From NCBI GenBank assembly GCA_963777095.1, contig CAVZOY010000006.1, positions 1,054,001-1,118,000 on the forward strand: DNA of 64,000 nucleotides. Direction: 5' to 3'. The translations under genes were made by a program, and so were the position numbers. Positions 49,258 to 57,745 of the stretch are shown piece after piece (position 1 is the stretch's first letter; every line of letters begins with the position of its first letter). Below the pieces are notes generated by a model that did no database searches, had not been told where the DNA came from, and saw only the letters and a program-made list of their open reading frames with translations. This stretch comes from CAVZOY01 sp963777095. Lineage in GTDB: Bacteria; Actinomycetota; Actinomycetes; Mycobacteriales; Geodermatophilaceae.

Positions 49258-49641
49258 TCACATCGCGGTGATCATGATGAGGTTTCCGCAGGTGTCGTCG
49301 AACACCGCGGTGGTCATCTCGCCCATCTGCGTCGGCTCCTGCGTGAAGCGGACGCCGAGCGCGGTCATCCGCTCGTACTCCTTGGTCACGTCGTCGACGG
49401 CGAAGGACGTGAACGGGATGCCGTCGGCGACGAGCGCCTCCTTGAACGGGCGGACGGCCGGGTGCTCGTCCGGTTCCAGGACCAGTTCGACGCCGTCCGG
49501 AGCCTCCGGGGAGACGACCGTCAGCCACCGGTGCTCGCCGACCGGGAACTCGGTCTTCTTCACGAAGCCGAGCACGTCGGTGTAGAAGCGCAGCGCCTTC
49601 TCCTGGTCGTCGACCAGGACGCTGGCCAGGTTGATCCGCAC
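49258..49641 (-). CDS. Glyoxalase/VOC-family protein
   Basis: A 127-residue vicinal-oxygen-chelate protein (MRINLASVLVDDQEKALRFY, then DVLGFVKKTEFPVGEHRW and FDDTCGNLIMITAM). The pattern matches the small VOC proteins often paired with an ArsR regulator. It lies 9 nt behind the ArsR gene, hence one transcript. Metal-dependent handling of an aldehyde, epoxide or similar toxicant is typical for the superfamily; the true substrate is unknown. Its stop runs into a truncated TIM-barrel gene. Confidence 0.85.
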   Translation of the reverse strand: MRINLASVLVDDQEKALRFYTDVLGFVKKTEFPVGEHRWLTVVSPEAPDGVELVLEPDEHPAVRPFKEALVADGIPFTSFAVDDVTKEYERMTALGVRFTQEPTQMGEMTTAVFDDTCGNLIMITAM

Positions 49642-49650
49642 GGTTCCTCC

Positions 49651-49923
49651 TCAGGGGTCGAGCCGCCACCGTTCGGTGATGGCCTTCAACGGCGCCGTGT
49701 CCAGGTCGTGGAACTTGTAGCGACCCTCCCGCCGGGTCCGCACCAGGCCCGCCGCCTCGAGGACGTCGAGGTGCTGGGAGACGGCCTGCCGCGTCGAGCC
49801 CAACCCGTGCTTGGAGATCAGCCGGGTGCACAGCTCGAACAGCGTCTGACCGCTCCGCTCCTGCAGCTCGTCGAGGAGAGCGCGCCGGGTCGGATCCGCG
49901 AGGGCCTTGAACACGTCGCCCAC
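49651..49923 (-). CDS. ArsR-family regulator
   Basis: A 90-residue winged-helix protein: VFKALADPTRRALLDELQ, the recognition region STRQAVSQHLDVLEAAGLV and the wing RTRREGRYKFHDLD. No metal-binding cysteine pair is seen in the usual helix position, so it is more likely a non-metal ArsR of the type that accompanies VOC or SRPBCC genes. The start GTG at 49921-49923 follows a -10 box by only 6 nt, predicting a leaderless mRNA. A palindrome in the promoter is its likely own site. Confidence 0.85.
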   Translation of the reverse strand: MGDVFKALADPTRRALLDELQERSGQTLFELCTRLISKHGLGSTRQAVSQHLDVLEAAGLVRTRREGRYKFHDLDTAPLKAITERWRLDP

Positions 49924-49929
49924 GGCGCA

Positions 49930-49959
49930 ACAATAGGCAAGCAACCGCTTGCCTGTCCA
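49930..49959 (-). promoter_or_regulatory. Leaderless arsR promoter with embedded operator
   Basis: Minus strand: -35 TGGACA (49954-49959), 18-nt spacer, -10 TATTGT (49930-49935), then the GTG start 6 nt on. The spacer is filled by the perfect inverted repeat AGGCAAGC-N4-GCTTGCCT (49935-49954), so the bound regulator would cover the promoter. Confidence 0.65.
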
Positions 49960-49966
49960 GGGGTGG

Positions 49967-50845
49967 TCAGAGCGCGATGTCGGACAGCTCCTCCAGCTGG
50001 ACCCAGCCACCCGCCGCCTGGCCGGGTGCCGGCGTCTCGTCGGACGGCGGTACCGGCATCCGGTCCACGGCGACGAGCTGGTCGAGGACGACGCCGCTGA
50101 GCGCCGCGATGTCCGCGATCGGCACCTGGAACGTGCGGAACTCCCCCAGTGGCGGCGGCTCGCCGGCCGCGGCGGCCTCGTCGAGCGCGGCGGCGAGGTC
50201 GTCGACGAGCGGGGACTGGTCGAGCAGGTAGCCGGTGGCGGCGAGCGCGCCGTCCTGGACGAAGGCCACGACCTTCCAGAAGCGCAGCGGCACCTGGACC
50301 CCGCGGTAGGGCGGATCCCGCGGGTCGAGCACGGGGCCGGCGAGGACGACGAGCTTGCGGTCGAAGGTGTCGGCGTGCCGCTGGACGAAGTCCTCCAGGC
50401 CCAGCCACAGCGCCTTGCCCTTGTTGAAGGCGCCAGCCTGCGGTGCGGCGTTGGTCCAGTAGAAGGTGTCGTCGTTGGCCCGTTGCGCCTCCTCGACGGT
50501 GTCGCCCCAGACCGCCGACGTGCGCCGGACCAGGTGCCCCCGGTCGAGGTCGTTGTCCTCGTAGACGCGGTTGCCCACCTGCTGCTCGGCCGGCACCCGC
50601 GGGTCGAACAGCCAGCGGTCGCTCTCCCGGTCGATCTGCACGAGCCGGGCGCCGTCCATGGCCAGCGCGGTCACCGCGGCGAACCGCCGGTCGGTGCGGA
50701 GCAGCACGCTGTAGTGCAGGTAATGCAGCAGCGCGGTGGGATGCGGCGTCGCGAGTTCCGGCACGGGCACCTCGGGCCCGAGGAACGCGGGGTCGTACCC
50801 GGTCCGGTCGGTCAGCGGATCGGTGGCAGCGGACAGGTCCGTCAC
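49967..50845 (-). CDS. DNA/RNA non-specific endonuclease (beta-beta-alpha metal type)
   Basis: A 292-residue nuclease of the NucA/Serratia type. The DRGH motif (DNDLDRGHLVRR) supplies the catalytic histidine and TFYWTNAAPQAGAFN the metal-ligand asparagine. No signal peptide is visible, which is unusual for this mostly secreted family. GTG start at 50843-50845. It is upstream of and parallel to the ArsR gene, and divergent from the GNAT gene. Confidence 0.87.
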   Translation of the reverse strand: MTDLSAATDPLTDRTGYDPAFLGPEVPVPELATPHPTALLHYLHYSVLLRTDRRFAAVTALAMDGARLVQIDRESDRWLFDPRVPAEQQVGNRVYEDNDLDRGHLVRRTSAVWGDTVEEAQRANDDTFYWTNAAPQAGAFNKGKALWLGLEDFVQRHADTFDRKLVVLAGPVLDPRDPPYRGVQVPLRFWKVVAFVQDGALAATGYLLDQSPLVDDLAAALDEAAAAGEPPPLGEFRTFQVPIADIAALSGVVLDQLVAVDRMPVPPSDETPAPGQAAGGWVQLEELSDIAL

Positions 50846-50966
50846 GGCCTGCTCCCCTCGACAGGCGCGGCCGGCTCCTGGCGAACCGGGCCGCGGGCCG
50901 ACGCTAGGGCCGCCCACGACGGGGACGCCAGGGGTCCGTGCGCGCCGCGCGGGCGGCCCGGCGACG

Positions 50967-51494
50967 ATGGAGGGCATGCCCTCCACCTCCGTCCGTGAGT
51001 ACCGCGAGGTCGACGACGCCCTGCGGACGGCGATGCTGCGCTGCTGGGTCGACGTGACCAACGCCGGCGGCGCCGTCGGGTTCGTGCGTCCGGTGACTCC
51101 CGAGGACGTCGAGCCGGCCCTCGAGCACCTGCTCGACGGTCTGCGCACGCGGGGCGACGTCCTGGTCGTTCTGACCGTCGACGGCGCGGTCGCCGGGTTC
51201 GCCGGACTCGTCACGTCCGCGCACGTGCTGAAGAAGCACTGGGCGACCGTGCTCCGCGTGCAGATCCACCCCGACTTCCAGAAGAGCGGGCTGGGCCGGA
51301 CGCTCATGCAGGGCGTGCACGAGATCGCCCGGCGGCACGGGTGGGAGTTCCTGCACCTCACGGTGCGCGGAGGGACGGGCACCGAGGCCTTCTACGCCGG
51401 TCTCGGCTACGTCGAGGTCGGGCGGATCCCGGACGCACTCCGCGTGGCACCCGGCGACGACCGCGACGAGGTCTCGATGATCCACCGCCTCTGA
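50967..51494 (+). CDS. GNAT-family N-acetyltransferase
   Basis: About 175 residues. The acetyl-CoA-binding core is visible as VLRVQIHPDFQKSGLGRTLM (motif A, Q-x-x-G-x-G/A variant), and FYAGLGYVEVGRIP is the usual C-terminal motif. ATG 50967 is used; ATG 50976 three codons on is also possible. Substrate unknown. Convergent with the following membrane-anchored gene, the stops being 2 nt apart. Confidence 0.85.
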   Translation: MEGMPSTSVREYREVDDALRTAMLRCWVDVTNAGGAVGFVRPVTPEDVEPALEHLLDGLRTRGDVLVVLTVDGAVAGFAGLVTSAHVLKKHWATVLRVQIHPDFQKSGLGRTLMQGVHEIARRHGWEFLHLTVRGGTGTEAFYAGLGYVEVGRIPDALRVAPGDDRDEVSMIHRL

Positions 51495-51496
51495 GG

Positions 51497-52081
51497 TCAG
51501 CGGCGGCGCCGGACGACCAGCACGGCGAAGGCCGCCAGGACCAGAACGGCGGCGCCGCCGGCCAGCGCGGCCGCGGTCGGCAGCGGATCGTCGGTCTCGG
51601 CGGTGGTCGGCGCGGCGGCAGGGGACAACGCCGCCGGAGGATCCTTCGCGGGAGCCGGAGCCAGGGCGTCGAGCTCCGCCGCGAGCGCCGGCCGCACCTC
51701 GGCCGTCCCCGTGCACAGCCCGGACTCCAGCTGCGCGCCCTTCTCCCGGGCGAACACGACGAACGGACCCGCACCGCGCAGCTCCAGGCCGCAGCTGGCG
51801 CCGGACACGGCCGACAGGACCGTCGCCCGCTCGCGGACGTCGCCCTTCCACGCGCGGTCGACGGCGAAGACGTGCCGTGCCGGATCGATGCTGGACGTGA
51901 TCGGCTCCTCGACCGTGCGCTCGAGGAGTCGGCCCGTGAAGACGACGTCGGCGGCCGCGTAGTGCTCGGCGGTCGAGGCCCGCGTGCAGCTGCACGCCGC
52001 CGCAGGGTCGGCCGGGCCCGCGGCGACGCCCAGCCCCACGAGGACGGCCACGAGGACGGCGCGACCTAGTCTCGGCAGCAT
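51497..52081 (-). CDS. Secreted, membrane-anchored protein with TIMP/NTR-like domain
   Basis: A 194-residue protein. The signal peptide (MLPRLGRAVLVAVLVGLGVA) probably ends near AACSC, so the mature protein starts at a cysteine motif (CSC) like the netrin/TIMP-like domain. A Pro/Ala-rich stretch (about 135-165) leads to a C-terminal helix (LAGGAAVLVLAAFAVLVV) and an RRRR tail. Such surface proteins are common in actinobacteria and of unknown role. Its ATG overlaps the divergent ATG of the next gene in the tetramer CATG. Confidence 0.75.
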   Translation of the reverse strand: MLPRLGRAVLVAVLVGLGVAAGPADPAAACSCTRASTAEHYAAADVVFTGRLLERTVEEPITSSIDPARHVFAVDRAWKGDVRERATVLSAVSGASCGLELRGAGPFVVFAREKGAQLESGLCTGTAEVRPALAAELDALAPAPAKDPPAALSPAAAPTTAETDDPLPTAAALAGGAAVLVLAAFAVLVVRRRR

Positions 52082-52274
52082 GACCCCGCCCGCTCCCCGC
52101 CGAGAGCGGCTCGTCGGGATGCTGCTGCTCGGCATCGCCGTCGTCCTCCTCGTCTCGTCACCGACGTGGTTCGCCAGTGACCGGGTGGGCGTGGGTGTCG
52201 CCCAGATCTTCCTCGCACTCGTGCTCGCCGGGGTCGGCGTGTGGCTCGGCCGGCGGGCGCAAGGCGCGGACTGA
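52080..52274 (+). CDS. Small membrane protein, two helices
   Basis: A 64-residue protein with a basic N-terminus and two hydrophobic segments (MLLLGIAVVLLVSS and VAQIFLALVLAGVGVWLG) separated by a short loop. No family recognised. The ATG at 52080 overlaps the divergent ATG of the previous gene; a start at ATG 52119 would avoid this but would lose part of the basic leader. Convergent with the anti-sigma gene. Confidence 0.55.
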   Translation: MTPPAPRRERLVGMLLLGIAVVLLVSSPTWFASDRVGVGVAQIFLALVLAGVGVWLGRRAQGAD

Positions 52275-52348
52275 CCGACGCGGCGCCATCCGCCGCTCCC
52301 GCGCCTCGGCGGCCAGCTGGCGCAGCGCCACGACGGACGCCGGCTCGG

Positions 52349-53755
52349 TCACTCGCTCACCACCCGGTCGATCCGGCCCTCGGCGACGGTGCGTCCGGAC
52401 GGGTCGAGCGCCCGCACGCGGTCCGCGCCGTCGGTGCCGGAGAACGACCCGCCGGGCACCGGCCCGACGAAGCCGCCGTCCACGAGGTCCACGGTGCCGA
52501 GGACCGCGCCCTCGGCGGTGAGCACCTCCACCCGCACGGCGCCCGGCGGGGCGTGCAGGGCGATCCGGTCCTCGCCCACCGGGACGCCGATCAACCGCTC
52601 CTCCAGCGGCGTGCCCGCCGGTGCGTGCGGAAGGCGACCCACGGAACTCCGCCAGCCGTCCGTGACCAGCGTGTAGTCGACCAGCCAGGCACCCGTTGCG
52701 CCGGAGAGGAACGTCAGTCCGACGAGAGCCACCCGGTGCCCGTCGGCCGCATCGCCTGCGACGAGGGTGCGGGGATTCGGGTCCGGTCCGCCGCCCATGA
52801 GGCCGTACCGGTGCATGATGCGGTCCTTCTCCCCGTTCAGAACGTACTGCTCGGTCAGCGGATCGCCGGGGAGCACCTGCAGGAAGTCTGGGTCCTCGAG
52901 GGTGACGACGGGCGGCACGATGTGCGTGGGCTGCCCGACCGACGGCCGCCACCGGACCTCGCGGGTCTGCGCCACGTACGGGTGGAGCAGGTCCGCGAAC
53001 GTGCCGTCGGTGCCGGGCAACGGCACGTACGGCACCGTCTCCGTGCCGTCGGCGTGGACGATCGGAATGGTGGATCGCTCCAGCGTCGCGTCCGGTGCGG
53101 CGACGACGACACGGGCGATGGCGTCGGTGCTGGGGCCGGCCGGGCCGAGGTAGGCGAGCGGCGACGTGCGGGCCACCGGCTGCGGCGGCGCCGCGAGCTG
53201 CATCTGCTCGGGGGTCGCGCCGGGGTCGCCGGTGAACCAGGCGGCGACGACCCGCCCGTCGGACTCGCCCACCACCAGCGCCACCGTGCCGTCGGGCGTG
53301 CCGTCGAGGATTTCGCCGGTGACGGCGGCCACGTCGGGGACCTCGCCGGCGTAGGCGACGTGCCGGTCGGCCGCCGCGGGCACCGAAATCTCGCCGGACT
53401 GCTCCGGCGGCAGCTCCCAGTCGAGCCTCCGGATCCCGTCGAGCCACTCCTCGTCGCCGGCGAGAGAGCCGCGCGTCGGCCAGTCGAGGACGCCGATCTC
53501 CGGCGACGGCGACGGCTGGTCGATCGTATTCGGCGCGGGGCCCGCCTGCATCCGTGTCACGAGCGTCGCGGCACCGGCGAACCCGGCGACGACCGCGGCG
53601 GCGGCCACGGCGGTGAGCACCTGGGCCCGACGCTGGCTGCGGTGCCGGCGGCGCACCCGGTCGGCGAGGTCGGCCGGCGCCGGAGCGGCCGTCACCTGGC
53701 GGGCGCGCAGGTCGCGCCGCAGGCGGATCTCCAGCTCGGTGTCGGTGGGCATCAC
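52349..53755 (-). CDS. Membrane protein partner of the ECF sigma factor (probable anti-sigma factor)
   Basis: A 468-residue single-pass protein. A cytoplasmic N-terminus of about 40 residues (MMPTDTELEIRLRRDLRARQ) is followed by one helix at about 44-66 and a large extracytoplasmic domain of unknown fold. Its start overlaps the sigma-factor stop by 4 nt, so the two are translationally coupled. That arrangement is typical for sigma factor and membrane anti-sigma factor pairs of the SigE group. No zinc-finger HxxxCxxC motif is present. Confidence 0.75.
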   Translation of the reverse strand: MMPTDTELEIRLRRDLRARQVTAAPAPADLADRVRRRHRSQRRAQVLTAVAAAAVVAGFAGAATLVTRMQAGPAPNTIDQPSPSPEIGVLDWPTRGSLAGDEEWLDGIRRLDWELPPEQSGEISVPAAADRHVAYAGEVPDVAAVTGEILDGTPDGTVALVVGESDGRVVAAWFTGDPGATPEQMQLAAPPQPVARTSPLAYLGPAGPSTDAIARVVVAAPDATLERSTIPIVHADGTETVPYVPLPGTDGTFADLLHPYVAQTREVRWRPSVGQPTHIVPPVVTLEDPDFLQVLPGDPLTEQYVLNGEKDRIMHRYGLMGGGPDPNPRTLVAGDAADGHRVALVGLTFLSGATGAWLVDYTLVTDGWRSSVGRLPHAPAGTPLEERLIGVPVGEDRIALHAPPGAVRVEVLTAEGAVLGTVDLVDGGFVGPVPGGSFSGTDGADRVRALDPSGRTVAEGRIDRVVSE

Positions 53756-54258
53756 GTCAGCACTCCTCCAGCGTGCTCGGCGGCGAGCACGGCACGCAGG
53801 CGTGCCAGGCCGCGGGCGGTCTGGCTCTTGACGGTCGGGATCGAGACGCCCAGCGCCTCGGCGGTCGCCGCCTCGGAGAGGTCCTCCGCGTAGCGCAGCA
53901 CCAGGACCGCGCGCATCCGCGGCGGCAGTCCGGCCAGCGCCTCGTCCATGAGGTGTCGCTCGGCGACGGCGTCGGTGTCGTCCGGGCCGGCGGGGTCGTG
54001 CGACGGCAGGTCGACGATCTCCTGGGTCACGCGGCGGCGACGCCAGCTGGCGGCGCTGGTGACCAGCACCTTGCGCACGTACGGGTACGGGTCGTCGCTC
54101 CGGATCCGGTCCCAGCGGCGGTAGGCCTTGACCAGTGCGGTCTGCACCAGGTCCTCCGCGTGCCCTCGGTCGGAGGCGAGGAGGACGGCGAGGCGCATGA
54201 GGTCGTCGGAGCGCGCCGCGACGAATTCCTCGAAGGCCGACTCGTCCGCGGCTCTCAT
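53752..54258 (-). CDS. ECF RNA polymerase sigma factor, SigE family
   Basis: A 168-residue sigma-70 factor of the actinobacterial SigE-like ECF type. Region 2 reads FVAARSDDLMRLAVLLASD and GHAEDLVQTALVKAYRRWDR; region 4 reads LPPRMRAVLVLRYAEDLSEA and GVSIPTVKSQTARGLARLRA. It precedes and overlaps its probable anti-sigma partner. A possible autoregulatory promoter lies in the 153-bp gap upstream, but I could not assign it. Confidence 0.9.
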   Translation of the reverse strand: MRAADESAFEEFVAARSDDLMRLAVLLASDRGHAEDLVQTALVKAYRRWDRIRSDDPYPYVRKVLVTSAASWRRRRVTQEIVDLPSHDPAGPDDTDAVAERHLMDEALAGLPPRMRAVLVLRYAEDLSEAATAEALGVSIPTVKSQTARGLARLRAVLAAEHAGGVLT

Positions 54259-54411
54259 CGGGTCACCTCCCGCTCACCTACCTAGACGCGTCGAGCAGTG
54301 CGACAGGGATGCCTCCGTTATCGGATCGAGATGCTCCGATCACGACGGGGTAGCTGTTTCACGTGCGACACGAGGGGCATGGTCCCGCCGAACCGACGGA
54401 CGGAGGACCCC

Positions 54412-54609
54412 GTGAAGATCGGCAAGAGCCAGCTCGCGCAGGTGCTGGCTGCTCAGGGCGACACCGACGCGGAGAGCAAGCTCGCCGCCCTGCCCGACGA
54501 GATCGACCTGGACCAGGACGCCGACGCGCTCGCGGGCATCGGTCTGGACAAGGACACCCTGCGGACGAAGCTCGCCGCCGGCGGTGTCGGCGGCAACCTC
54601 TGGGCCTGA
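54412..54609 (+). CDS. Small conserved hypothetical protein
   Basis: A 65-residue acidic, soluble protein: MKIGKSQLAQVLAAQGDTDA, then ALPDEIDLDQDADALAGIGL, ending GGVGGNLWA. GTG start with GGAGGA 4 nt upstream. Short proteins of this look occur in actinobacteria without known function. Divergent from the sigma-factor gene. Confidence 0.65.
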   Translation: MKIGKSQLAQVLAAQGDTDAESKLAALPDEIDLDQDADALAGIGLDKDTLRTKLAAGGVGGNLWA

Positions 54610-54616
54610 GGCCCAC

Positions 54617-55018
54617 TCAGCGGCGCCGGGCGCGCAGCCCGGCGCCGAGCTCCACGGCCGCGTCGAGGAAGTCGACGACGACGTCCGGGTCGACGTCCTC
54701 GTCCGCGCGGACCCGGAGGGTGCGCACCTGGCGGGTCGTGCCCGTGAGGTGCCCGTCGGGGTCGGGCAACAGAGCACCGTGCTCGAACACCAGGTCGACC
54801 CGGTCCGCGTAGGGGAACAGCGCGCAGACGAAGCCCGCCGCGGGGTGGGTGTAGTTGATCGAGTGCCACCCCGTGCGGGCTCGCTCGGTCAGGTCGGGAT
54901 GGGCCCCGAGCAGCACGTCGCGGAGCCGCTGAGCGGTGCGGACGACGTCGTCGGTGTGGTCGTCGAGCAGCTGCTCGACCGCGGGGTCGCGGGGCACGGC
55001 GCGCAGCCTGGCACGCAC
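54617..55018 (-). CDS. DUF1801-like protein
   Basis: A 133-residue protein resembling the DUF1801/YdhG-like fold (LRDVLLGAHPDLTERARTGW, then FVCALFPYADRVDLVFEHGA). Family members are small soluble proteins of unknown function. GTG start. It follows the next upstream gene by 19 nt on the same strand. Assignment to the family is by pattern only. Confidence 0.65.
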   Translation of the reverse strand: MRARLRAVPRDPAVEQLLDDHTDDVVRTAQRLRDVLLGAHPDLTERARTGWHSINYTHPAAGFVCALFPYADRVDLVFEHGALLPDPDGHLTGTTRQVRTLRVRADEDVDPDVVVDFLDAAVELGAGLRARRR

Positions 55019-55037
55019 GACCGACAGACCGGGGGCC

Positions 55038-55420
55038 TCACTCCAGCACGTCGGTGAGCGGCTGCTCCGCGACGGGGTCGCCGTCCGCGTCCAGCACGCG
55101 GACGCCGGCCGCGCCGTCGGGGACGACCGAGGAGACCCCGCCGTGCTGCAGCGGCAGCGTGGCCAGCACCGCGCCGGCGGCGTCGAGCACCTCGACCGTG
55201 CCCGTCCCCACGGGCGCGCTGACGGCGAGCCGGCCGTCCAGCGGGACGGCCAGCACCCGCTCCAGCGGCGGGGAGCGTCCCGGCGGGTCGGCGTGACCGC
55301 CCCGGTGGCTCCCCAGCCCGAGCCGCGCTCGGCGTCCGTGGCGTGCACGGGCCAGGCGCTCTCGTAGACCTCCAGCACCGCGGCCGTGTCGCCGTCCCGC
55401 GCCGTCCCGACGATCAGCAC
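55038..55420 (-). CDS. Hypothetical protein, one frameshift
   Basis: About 127 residues in two frames, joined at a C run (55311-55314) that appears one base short. The first part (VGTARDGDTAAVLEVYESAW) and second part (VLDAAGAVLATLPLQHGGVS, then VLDADGDPVAEQPLTDVLE) look like one small beta-rich protein. No family recognised. Same strand as the DUF1801-like gene. Confidence 0.5.
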
Positions 55421-55506
55421 GGAGCTGCGGTTCGCGGAGACGCCCGAGGGGACCGCGCAGACGTGCGGTCGTTACCGGATCGATACCTTCGCGGTCACCT
55501 GCGGGC

Positions 55507-56719
55507 TCAGCCGCGGTAGGGCCGCTCCCGCTCGAGCTCCTCGCGCGCCACCGACCGCAGGTGGACGGCGTCGGGCCCGTCGACGATGCGCAGCGTGCGG
55601 GCGTGCGCCCAGAAGCTCGCCAGCGGGGTGTCGTCGCTGACCCCGGCGCCGCCGTGCAACTGGATGGCGCGGTCGAGCACGTCCAGGCACACCCGGGGCG
55701 CGGCCACCTTGATCGCGGCGATCTCGGTGCGGGCGCCCTTCGCGCCGTACCGGTCGATGAGGTCGGCCGCCTTGAGCACGAGCAGCCGGGCCTGGTCGAT
55801 CTCGATGCGCGACAGCGCGATCGCCTCGCGCACCGTTCCCTGCTCGGCCAGGGGCCGTCCGAACGCCACGCGCGCCTTGGCCCGCTCGACCATGAGTGCC
55901 AGCGCCCGTTCGGCCATGCCGATGGCCCGCATGCAGTGGTGGATCCGCCCCGGCCCCAGGCGTGCCTGCGCGATCCGGAAGCCGTCGCCCTCGCCGGCGA
56001 GCAGGTTCGTCGCCGGCACGCGCACGTCCGTGAAGCGCAGCTCCGAGTGCCCGTGCTGGTCCTGGTAGCCGAACACCGGCAGGTGGCGGACGACCTCGAC
56101 GCCGGGGGTGTCGCGCGGCACGAGGACCATCGACTGCTGCCGGTGGGCCGGGCCCTCCGGGTCGGTCTTGCCCATCACGATGAAGATCCGGCAGCGCTCG
56201 TCGGCGACGCCGGTGATCCACCACTTGCGGCCGTTGACCACGTAGTCGTCGCCGTCGCGGACGATCGACGTCCGGATGTTGCGCGCGTCGGACGACGCCA
56301 CCTCGGGCTCGGTCATCGCGAACGCCGAGCGGATCTCGCCCTCCAGCAGCGGGGTCAGCCACTGCTCCTTCTGCTCGTGGGTGCCGAACAGCATCAGCGT
56401 CTCCATGTTGCCGGTGTCCGGCGCCCCGCAGTTGGTGACCTCGGGGGCGATGACCGGCGACCAGCCGCTGATCTCGGCGACCGACGCGTACTCGACGGTG
56501 GAGAGCCCGCCCAGCTCGGAGGAGAAGAGGTTCCACAGCCCTCGCTTGCGGGCCTCGGCCTTGAGCTCCTCGAGCACCGGCGGGGTGCCGTGGTCGTCGT
56601 GAGCCGCGGGCCGCGCGCCACGCCTCGTACGCCGGCTCGGCCGGGAAGACCTGCTCGCGCATGAAGTCCCACATGCGACCGCAGACGTCCTCGGCGCGGG
56701 CGGAGAGGGCGAAGTCCAT
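55507..56719 (-). CDS. Acyl-CoA dehydrogenase, one frameshift
   Basis: About 404 residues, of the ACAD10/11-like long group. Features: CGAPDTGNMETLMLFGTHEQ, the FAD/substrate loop AFAMTEPEVASSDARNI, RKWWITGVADERCR, the active-site region RLGPGRIHHCMRAIGMAERA and the C-terminal LHGGAGVSDDTPLASFWAHA. The N-terminal 45 residues are in another frame because of a surplus base near 56599. It would oxidise acyl-CoA with FAD, passing electrons to ETF. Monocistronic. Confidence 0.88.
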
Positions 56720-56773
56720 GCCCGGCAACGTAACCGGGGCCACGGGGGCCGGTGCAGCGGGCGCCGGGGGAGA

Positions 56774-57049
56774 TCAGCCCGGTCTGGGCGTCGTGCTGCC
56801 GTTCGGCGGTGGCAGCAACCAGCAGACGATCAGCGGGGTGGCGAGCACGAGCAGCATGACCGCTGTTCCGAAGGCGGCCGCGTCGATCACGAACAGGACC
56901 ATCAGCAGCGGAGGCCCGAGGAGCGGGAGCAGCCACCACGGCCGGTGCCGCCGGGCGCCCTCGACCGAACCGGTGAGCCGGGCCGCCAGTCGGGGGTCGT
57001 CCCGCTCGAGGTCCGCGGCCAACTCTTGCAGGACACGGTCCTCGTCCAT
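56774..57049 (-). CDS. DUF3040 membrane protein
   Basis: A 91-residue protein. The N-terminal pattern MDEDRVLQELAADLERDDPR is typical of DUF3040, and two hydrophobic helices follow (LLPLLGPPLLMVLFVID and TAVMLLVLATPLIVCWLL). Small actinobacterial membrane protein of unknown role. Frame intact. Confidence 0.8.
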   Translation of the reverse strand: MDEDRVLQELAADLERDDPRLAARLTGSVEGARRHRPWWLLPLLGPPLLMVLFVIDAAAFGTAVMLLVLATPLIVCWLLPPPNGSTTPRPG

Positions 57050-57215
57050 GCGGACCACCTCGGTCGTGCCGGTGCGGGGACCGGAGGCGGCCGCCCGCCG
57101 ACGATCCGAGTCTGCGCTCCCCGGCGCCTCGACGACAGGGGGTCGCGCACGCTGGAGGGCCGGGACGACACCGGCCCCGCCGTCCCGGAGGACGACGGGG
57201 CCGGTGCCTGCTGTC

Positions 57216-57650
57216 TCAGACGGTCGTGCGGTTGCCGGCGAACCGGCCGGCACCGGCGTAGATCGCCGCACCCACGGCGGCGCTCGCGATGTGCAGGACG
57301 TTGTCCGCCCAGTTGATGTTCAGGAAGTCCCAGTCCTCGCCGACGGCGACCACGCCGTAGACGAAGGCCAGGCCGTACCCGACCAGCAGCAGCAGGCCGA
57401 ACGTCTTGGCACCCGCCAGCGTCCGGCTCAGAGCCAGTCCCACCACACCGATGAGGATGTGCACGATGTTGTGCAGCGGGTTGATCATGAAGAACAGGAG
57501 CATCTCGTGCTGCTCGTTGCCGGCGAAGTTGTCGAAGCCGGTGACGAAGAAGCCGACGATGCCGACGAGCAGGTAGATCGCGCCGAAGGCGAGACCCAGT
57601 ACCTGGGGCCAGGGGCGGCCGGCGCCCGTGTCGCGTGCCGATGCGGTCAT
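57216..57650 (-). CDS. DUF4383 membrane protein
   Basis: A 144-residue protein with four hydrophobic helices and the conserved loop NPLHNIVHILIGVVGLALSR, characteristic of DUF4383. A second family block is NINWADNVLHIASA. Function unknown; these proteins are frequent in actinobacteria. No clear operon partner. Confidence 0.85.
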   Translation of the reverse strand: MTASARDTGAGRPWPQVLGLAFGAIYLLVGIVGFFVTGFDNFAGNEQHEMLLFFMINPLHNIVHILIGVVGLALSRTLAGAKTFGLLLLVGYGLAFVYGVVAVGEDWDFLNINWADNVLHIASAAVGAAIYAGAGRFAGNRTTV

Positions 57651-57745
57651 CTGAGTCCTCCACAGGAGAAGCGAGTGTGTGCACCCGGTCTTCGCCCGTG
57701 GCGCCCCTGGTGGTTCGGTTCTCCCCCGGATGTCGCCCGATCGGG

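Noticed and set aside
54320..54340. Inverted repeat ATCGGA...TCCGAT between the sigma factor and the small gene
   Set aside because: Arms of 6 bp with a 9-nt gap are expected by chance in this composition; no promoter elements could be aligned with it.
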